A stretch of 64,000 nt of DNA from Apteryx mantelli (Eukaryota > Chordata > Aves > Apterygiformes > Apterygidae): assembly GCF_036417845.1 (NCBI RefSeq), contig NC_090020.1, forward strand, positions 48,530,425 to 48,594,424, read 5' to 3'. The notes below the pieces were generated by a model. It was not told the DNA's origin, ran no database searches, and was given only the letters and a program-made list of their open reading frames with translations. The first letter of the stretch is position 1, and every line of letters begins with the position of its first letter. The position numbers and the translations under genes are program-made. Of the stretch, positions 43,501 to 52,500 are shown in pieces.

Positions 43501-46500
43501 TCATCTAGAATTTCAATCTAGCTATAAATCCTTTTTCAGCATTTAGATAAGATGCTAGATCATTTGATAATGCAGCAAGGTCGTGCTGTATCTCATTACC
43601 ACGATCTTACTGTAAAGCCAGTTTAACTGGCCAAAATGGGATCAATAGAGTTTGAGGGCACCATTTCACTGGCATACTGTTCAGTACCCAATTTCGTATA
43701 ATCCTTTATTATCCCTTTTTTGCTCCCAGTGTAAGACAGAAGGCGGCATGACAGGGTATCCTGATGCTACCTCAGCTTGTATATACCATCAGGAAATACA
43801 CAAGTATAAAAATATATACCGGCATCAGATCAAGGACAATGTTCATTAATTTGAGCACATATTAAACAGCAGGAAACATAATCACTCCATGGTGCTTGCC
43901 CACTTGGAGGAAAAAACAAATTAACAAACAAAAAAAAGCCCCAAACCCAAACTCAGCTACCTATAGGAACTCAGTCCTGCTTTCAAAATATTTTTTCAAT
44001 TACCTTTAAGTGTTCACAAAGCACTCGACTCAGATGTTTCAGAAAATTTAGGAATAATGGGAAAGTAGTACATAAACTGTAGTTACACACAATACAGCGA
44101 ATAGGCAAAATGCCTGAAGTAAGTCAATAAACTCTTACCCAAGTATCTTAGCACAATCATCATAGTATTTCATGGAGTTCTTCACAAAACTGAAGCCATT
44201 CACGTCACAGACATAGGATTGTCCATTGGCACGCAATAAATCAAAGCCACAAACTGTTTGCTGTTTCAGAATAAAAGTTCAAGTCATTTCTGGCAGAGAT
44301 CACCTTCCTTAGGTTTGCTTATGAGAAATATTCATTATATTTTAATATGGTAATTATCCAAAAACATGACAAAAATATAACAGACTTAATGCCTTTTGCC
44401 AGTTCCACATAAGGTTTGCTCACCTTATGCAACCATTTTTCTATTAGCTTTACACCCCCAACTTTGCTCTAAACTTCCTACATATCTGTAGCAATATCAA
44501 TATTGCAGGTCAAGTTCACTTGTTCACAAATCTAACCCTCAAGACCCTCAGTGTAGGCAATGACTGGCTTACAAATTCCCCATTCTTACAGAGATTTTTC
44601 TCTAGACACTGCTTTTTGAGGGTGGCAGGCAAGAAGAGACAAAGCACCAATAAAAATTTTTTTGTCCAAATTTTAATTTGATAGGATATTTTTTGACATC
44701 GACATGGTATTAATATTGTCAATTTAGGATAAAACGCTATTTTAACAGATTACTTTTTAGAGCTCAAAGCCCACTTTGCTTGGTGATAATGGTCCATACC
44801 CTATAGGCTCCCGAATACCATCATAGTTACATGCAGGTAACACACAACAGACTGAAAGGCAACCTTTTAATAAGAAGGTTGAAGAGAGGCTAAGAAATTG
44901 AGTGAAGCTTAATTTTAATTAAAGTACCTTAAACTATACAGAAATGGAAATCAAAGATTTAAAATCAAGAAAAACTAATTGTGTCAATACCAAATTAAAT
45001 TAAATTGGACCCAGTGTAAACACTAGTTAACAAGAGTTACATAAACTTGACTACTGCAGTTGCATTTCCGTAACTTAGAAACCATTAACAAAGTGTGTGA
45101 ATGTATGATGCATAAAACACACACTGTGGACTGGCAAAGCACAGCAGTGACAGGAAACTCACACCATAAAAGCGTCCCATCCAGAACTTTAATGCAAAGG
45201 AAGAATTCTTCCTGATTAAACAAAATGTGGATGTAGAAGTTTAACTCTTTTCCCTCTTGGGAGTTCTGCAGCAGTATAACTACTGGCTCTGTACACTTAA
45301 ACGCTAAGGAAGTTCCACGTGGTAAACAATTAATTAGCACTAAATGTTTGATCAGATAGCAAAGTAATCAGCTTACCTTGAAGGCAAGGCATACTTTCCA
45401 AGCAATTAACTTCTCTCTTGCATTCAGGATGACTGGATACCTCACTTCTTTTCCTTCACTATCTCGTTCTACCTTGCCATCCAGAGCTGGAGACTTCCGG
45501 GCTTCAGCATGAGCATAGTCTGGACCTACTGTGTACACCTTTATTAAAAAATAGGAACTCTTGATTCAGTGTAATTAAGTTACATTAAATGTATGCAAGC
45601 ACCTTACTAAATTTATCTCAACTGTGATAGTCCATGCAAAAGATGCCAGCAAGTTTTCATCACTGATGAGATGGCTCTAAAGTAACTTCCTCAATAGCAC
45701 TGTGTTCAGAGGACACCAATCATTTACTGACAACCTAGGATGAAACAGGAGGGGAAAACAGCCAGAGCCCAAGTGAACAGGAAAAGACAGAAGTTGCTGA
45801 ATGAAGATTAATTTCTTATTTTTAAACCAAATCATCTGCAAAATCTGGATAGATTAATACAAAAAAATGACTTGAGCTTACTTGATTATTGAAATTTGTC
45901 TGTAGGACTAAGTAATTCCCGTTATTAAAAGATATTTTCATATTTTAGGCAAGACTGAACAAAGATGATCTGCTCAGTTTTATTGTGACAAGCCAAGGGA
46001 TTTAGAGAAGAGCAGCGCTATCTCCTCTGCTAGAATTTCAACTGGCAATACTCACTGAAAGAGGAAAGTATTGGAGCCTTTAATAGAAAAGATCTGTCAA
46101 AAGCTCTCAAGAAATGGGATACTGCTCCCTTCCTTAAAAACAAATCTAAGTTTTGATAAGAAAGTCTTCAACTAAACAGGCGATTGTAAATACTGTCAAA
46201 TATCCCATCTATTCGCAAACAGGACTGAAGAAAGCTGTGGTAAAAGCTCTCACACTATCTCAAAACCTTCTTGGTTCTTATCAGATGGAGTAAGGGCCTG
46301 GCTTAAGTCACAGAAACCTCTCCAAGGCTAAAAATCTAAGCTCACACTACCCCTTCCATATGCTGCATTTAACAACATGTGGTTGACTATAAGGCGATAC
46401 TGACTCACTTGAAAGTCTAATGAAACTAGACATGGCTTCTCTCTAGTGGTTTTATCTTTGCCAGTAGATTTAAGGGAGCAATTGTAGGCAGCTGCACTTC

Positions 46501-49500
46501 TTCAAACAGTTCTCAGACGCAAAGTCCTACAGGACATCATGTGGAAGAGATGGGGTGACAAGTGTGTCTTATACTGCTATTGTAAGGCATGGCATGCAGT
46601 ATTATCAGCCTCCTGCAAGACCTGACTGCGTATTTCCTGCTTGACTGATGAATGTATCATCTCAGCCATTGGCAAGCTGAGACTAGAACACGGATGACAG
46701 AAACACCTGAAAGCAGGTCAGCTCAGGTAAGAGGGCAAGTTGGGTGAAGTTGCCTGATACAAAGATGACATCAGTCTTTTTACTTGAAGAAAATCTACTA
46801 TTTACTCAGGATGCTTAAGTCCACAGTTGCTGTTCAGTAACTACACTACCACAGTAGTCAAAGCAGTCCCCACCCACCCAAGTCATTTGCATTTCTTCAG
46901 ATCACTAGAAACTTTTATTTTTGGAAGTAGATTGTAAAGCTTTTACACAGGCTTCTGTAACCTCAGGTTAACCTACTGAAGAGTGCTCTGCATGGTGTTG
47001 CACACCAAAACCATCCAAAGAGTATGGCTCATAAAAGCACAGCAACTTAAAGAATAGGGAATTTGTCTGAAAACATAAAAACAGCATTCCCCTCATGCAT
47101 CTCCAAGTGGAAGAAGCTGACTGCTAAATGTCAGACTCTGACTTCCACTCTTGGCCTAAATATGGTGATCTCCCACACATATGGTAAAACAATTGTTTGA
47201 CATGTTTTGTGATGGGCTTAGAATTGACTTCTGAGTCAAAGGGAAGGAAAGCAGTTTCCATAGATGACTGGCTGAGTTCTCATTCTATTATTACTGTATT
47301 TTATTACTCTGTTATGATGCCTAATCTTTATATCTGTTCAAGTAAACGAAGAAAAGATTGAAAATAATATACAGGTACGTTTAATGCATTACCTTTTCCA
47401 ACTTCATATAATTTTAGGAAGTAACTAGTGTTTATTAATGATAAGATTAAAATATTTGGTAAAAAAACATTTCAGGTACAGATTTCTTTTCAACTTTCAG
47501 ATGAAATATCAAGGTAGCATCTGTTTATATAGGAAAGTATGTGGTGTTCTGGCACTAGTACATTACAAGAAAAAAAAAAAAAAAAAAAAGACAATGCATC
47601 AGGTAATAAGCATCCAGTACTTGATTGCAAAGACATAAGCAAAGATACTCTGAATTACAAGTACTGTGTTTTGCTAGAATAAGAATGACATTCTCTACTT
47701 ATGAACTGTACCAAAACTTTATTAAAATTAATCCTTGACACACGGATATACTTTCATCTTTAAAACTGTCAAACTCTTAGAGCACTTGATTGTTCTAAAT
47801 ATAAATCAGAATGCATAGTTGTCATACCTTCACATCAGTGCCATCTGTAGGCATGAATTCCTCATAAATATAGGAGCCTGTTTTTCTCACACTGCTTTCA
47901 GGGGAATAAACACTGCTTCTGCTGCCAATCTGAAATAAATATTTTTCTATTAATAAACTCATAGGCAACTGTCTGAGAGACTTTTAAAACTCCTTAAAAT
48001 ACCATATCTGTACTGATAGAACATATTTCTTGTCCTAAGTGAAGCAAATAGTTTTTGATAGCTCTCAGAAGATTTTTATGATATTCTAAACATGCACTGA
48101 GAGTATATGCTTTTGTTACCTATAAGAATAGACAGTAGCTGACAATCTACTAAAAGGAACAGTGGTCTTAATTCATTCCACAAGTTTTCCTGAAACTCAC
48201 TTTTCTGATCTGCACTACTCCTATATAGGCCGAATGTGACAAAAGCAAAGGTGCAGGTCTCAGCTAACATATGGACAGGACAGAATTACTCTGCAATTCT
48301 CTGCTGGGCATCTGCAACTTTTTTTTTTAGGGGGGGGGGGGGAGGAGTGGAGAATAAAGGCCGTAACTTTCTGACAGAATCTACTTTTGTGTTCTCACAC
48401 CGGGAGACTGATTCCACCCTACAAGAGTTAATTTCACCAATTTTCCACTTAGCGTGACAGAATTTCAGCATTTTTAGTACACTATCCTCACCTTTCGAAA
48501 GAGCCTCTGGCTTCCACCCCCAGCAGATGTTGGATAATAAATGTAAACATTGTGGTCCTCAGCACTAACTGGCTTTTCTACAAAAGGCTTTTGGAAAATT
48601 TCCCCATTCACTTCCACATGATCTTCTCCTTCAATCAAACTGCATTCTGAAGAAACATTGCAAACAACAGAGATGCAATGATATATTCATGGAAAAAAAT
48701 GATTACAGATTAAAGGTGATTTTGGTGGTTGAAATAAAGATTACTATGAATCTTGACTGCACGAAGACTTCATCATCATGTGCTGAACATGTTTGCCGTA
48801 CCACATCTAAATAGTATTACATCAATCCTATGTTTCAGGATTTCTGTTGATTCCTGCAGAATCGGAGAGCAAATCATCCCCTACAGATGCATAATCTTGT
48901 ATACGAGCATGGGTTGCATATATATATACTTTTTGAAATGTTTCGAAGGGAGGAGGTAGGGCTGTTAGTTTCTTTCTTTCAGTGCCTTTCTCTGAAATAC
49001 CAGAGTGATCACAGTTAGACAGTGAATATGGGGCCAGATGCAATAGTACTTTTAACATGCTGAGAACTCTCTCACAATGTGTGATTGGATTAGGTAACTC
49101 CACTGCATACAGGATCAGAAGTCGCTTCACTGCAGGTTGGCTGGGTGCAGCAGCTTTCATTTGGCTTCAGTAGCATAAAATGAGTCTCTTTTTCCCAAGG
49201 TTATACAGACTTTTTCACCTAAAATTCTCTACCTCTCCTGAAAGCTACAACATGGTAATGCTTCAATTTTCCTTATTGTTTCTTATCTCTTACTCTTATG
49301 TCTTGACCAGTCATTGCAATCTCCTATAGTTGTATAAGGTTTGATTTTTAGTAGAAAAAGCTCTTATGTTTGTTTTAAGGTAGAGAAAACATTCATTGCA
49401 AGTGATATTCAGAGGAGATCAACTGCAGAATCTCTCTGGACTAGATTTCCTTTACGTAGTTCCTTGTATTTGAAAGGGAAAGGATTCAATAGTCTGAGCT

Positions 49501-52500
49501 GTTTTTGCCAGTCCTAAGCAGGATTACTAATTACCATGGGTAATGTAAGACAAACCACAAATGCTGCTCTCCTTGGTTGGTAGCATATTTCTACATCAGT
49601 TTGAGTTTGGAGGGCCTCATTCTAGCTGGCTTATGACGGCTATAAGAGAATTCTGACACCAGACTTCAAAAATCACTCTTTTCAAACGCATACTTTAATT
49701 AAATACTGGAGAAGAAATAGATCTCTGAGACAATGAACTAATTCTCTAGGAAGCAAAGTTTAATTTTCCAGTATGAATCTACGGTTTGCCAATGAAAATC
49801 AAAAGATGCCCATGGTCGATATTTTTGTCATCAGCTTTTTACCTTGGGGATTGTTTGGATCACGGTTTAGAACTGCATAACGAGGAAGTAAGATGCCTTC
49901 AGCTTTAAGAATACTGTATACTTCTCTCCTAGAAGAACAGAACAGAAGTTGCACAGTAAGACTGCAGGTCCTGACAGTATTTGTATTTTCCAGTCCATGA
50001 GCGTGTGGAAGGAAAGAGAAAACTATATAAACACACCACTTAAGATCACATATATACTGTAACACTCTGTTTGTGTATACGATGCTTCAAAAGGTTGTTG
50101 ATGGAGAGCTGTACCTTCACAGCAGTCTCATCAGTATCAGTAAAACAATCACATTTGCAGTGCCAGTGCTTTCCCTCCACACTCACAGTGCAAGAGCAAT
50201 TTGCACAGAACAAGTCTCTCAGTAGAAGAGATTAACAAGAAGGGCTGAAAAAGTTCATACAGTACAGCAATCGAAGGCATCTAAAATAGTAAGTCTGTTC
50301 ACTGTTCAGAAAGCTCTGATGTTTATTTTGCTTACTATTGTTTTGTTAATATTTGCTAATTGTGATCGCAGCCCAGAAAGAAAATTCGCTTCAGTATTCA
50401 AAGATCACGTGGTCATTCAACAACCCCCCAAAGTTTTCACTTTACAGAAAAAGCCTTCCATAAGCCACGTGAATTCTACAGTTATGGAATGCTCTACAGT
50501 TGCAGAGAACAGTTATGGCCCCAAAGTCAAATGTGCTTTTATTTCCTCATCTCAGAGACAATTAACTGTTTAATATGCTTCCAATTAAGCTTTTCCTGTT
50601 TCACAGCTAACATCTTGCATAACTATCTTAATTGACGCTGCTAATCTCTTTCAATATATACAACTGCCAAATGCAATGCTCGTAAAGTGTAAAATTAGTA
50701 CTCTACAAGAAATTGAACATTTCAGGACAACTTAATGTCATCAAGAAACTCTCCTCTAAATTTTCATAGCTGGCATCAGGATCTCATTGTTTAAGTTTCA
50801 CAATCCCAAATGACTTGAATAAGAGGTGATCAAATGTATATCAAAAGTCAGATTAATGAATACTGATAAATAACTAAATGCTATGCCACTTCATGTTAGT
50901 GCCTGACAACAGAGGATTGTACAATCCTGAACCTATGCTATACATATTTTCAGACTTTAAGCTTTTTTATTTGCTAGGCATTAGACAAATGTATTACCAA
51001 ATTTCTATCTTGGTAAATCTTCAGAGCCATCAATATGAAAGCAGTCAAGGGAAAAAAAGCATACCTAAACACACATCACAGAAAATTATACATAAATTAA
51101 TAAGACATAAAATTGTCATTTAAATTACTGTACAATACATTGAAACTGTTGTTGTGCAGACAACAGATTCTCACAGTCCCTCACTTAAAAGTAGTTTGTT
51201 CTTGATAGGTAGTTATCATCACTTACCTGTCTTGTATGTGATACTGCATATTCAAGTCATTGATTACAAATGGATTCCTGAGTTTTGCATAGGCAACTGC
51301 TTTGTCCAGTGGAAAACCTAAGATGTTTATTAAAGAATATAAATTAAAATCACAAGACAATGTTAGTAAACAGTCTGGTACCTTCATTTTCAAACTTTAG
51401 AGTATAATCAGACATATGGCTTTGGGAGGATGTTCCCTCCCTCAATTACAGACATACATAATGTGAGCTTAAGACAATCATAAAACCGTAGGCCAATTTC
51501 AGTGTACGCTGCAAAAGCAGTGGTCCTGTCTCCCATTCCCTTCTCCTCACTCCACATTCTTTAGTGCCAGAACTAGGGTTTGTGTTGCCTTTGCCCGAAA
51601 ACATGATTTTTAACCTCAGCCCGCTCACCTTTGGTTCACTGCATAGTCCCACAAAAAACTTAGAGATTAGCAGAGACGCAGGAACATGTTGCTAGAGACC
51701 CAACACGCCCACTGAGAGAGCAGCACGCTTTCGCAGTTATCGGTCCAAGTTAGTATTAGATCAACAGTGCTTACCATTCCACTGGCACCCCAAATATTTA
51801 CTAATGGAACAGCTATCTTAAATGTCATGTCAGAACAGGACTTTCTCACACAATAAAAAAAGCATCATTTTAAGAGCTTGCATTTTAAAAGTCAGTTGCA
51901 TTACATTAAACAAGAAAAAGGCACTGCTTCCTAGGAAAATCCAAGAGAACTACAAGGCAAAAACAATTTAGAAAAATCCCCAGACTGAAAGAAATATTTA
52001 GTTGTTGAGTTTAGTATTAGTAAAATTGAAATTAGTAAGAGATTTACCTTTAGAATGAAAGGAAATGAGACAGTCACATGAAGGCCAGTTTTCTACTGGC
52101 TCATTCAAAATAACATCCTCTTCAAATATTACGACAGTTATGTACTTAAACATGGAGAGGCGTTCAAGAATTTCTTTCATTGGTTTGGACTTAGATTTCT
52201 TAGCCATTGAACAAATCCCAACTAAAATTTGTCTTTCTGGTGGCTGAAGAGGGGGGGAAAAAAAGCAATTATTATAATTATTAAGTCTTCTCAGAATGCA
52301 ACAGTGTTTTAGCAGCATAATACTAGGGCAGATATATTCTGTTAAAATTCACATACATGATTAAAAGCTAAATTAGAGGTAGTAAATTGCTAGCAAGTAA
52401 TACAATGTGGTATGATAGCATTTTGCCCTGTGTCCTAATGAAACATGCTTCAAGAAACTAAATTTTTCAACAGCACTTACTACATTAAAATATTTTTGCG

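Larger units (their letters stand above)
44261..47827 (-). other. PPIP5K2 introns flanking exon 8
   Basis: These are the introns of 1.1 kb (44261-45376) and 2.3 kb (45539-47827). The second contains a less AT-rich, non-repetitive tract at about 45650-47200 with no splice-bounded frame matching the family, and a 20-bp poly-A at 47570-47589. Otherwise nothing recognisable. Confidence 0.6.
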
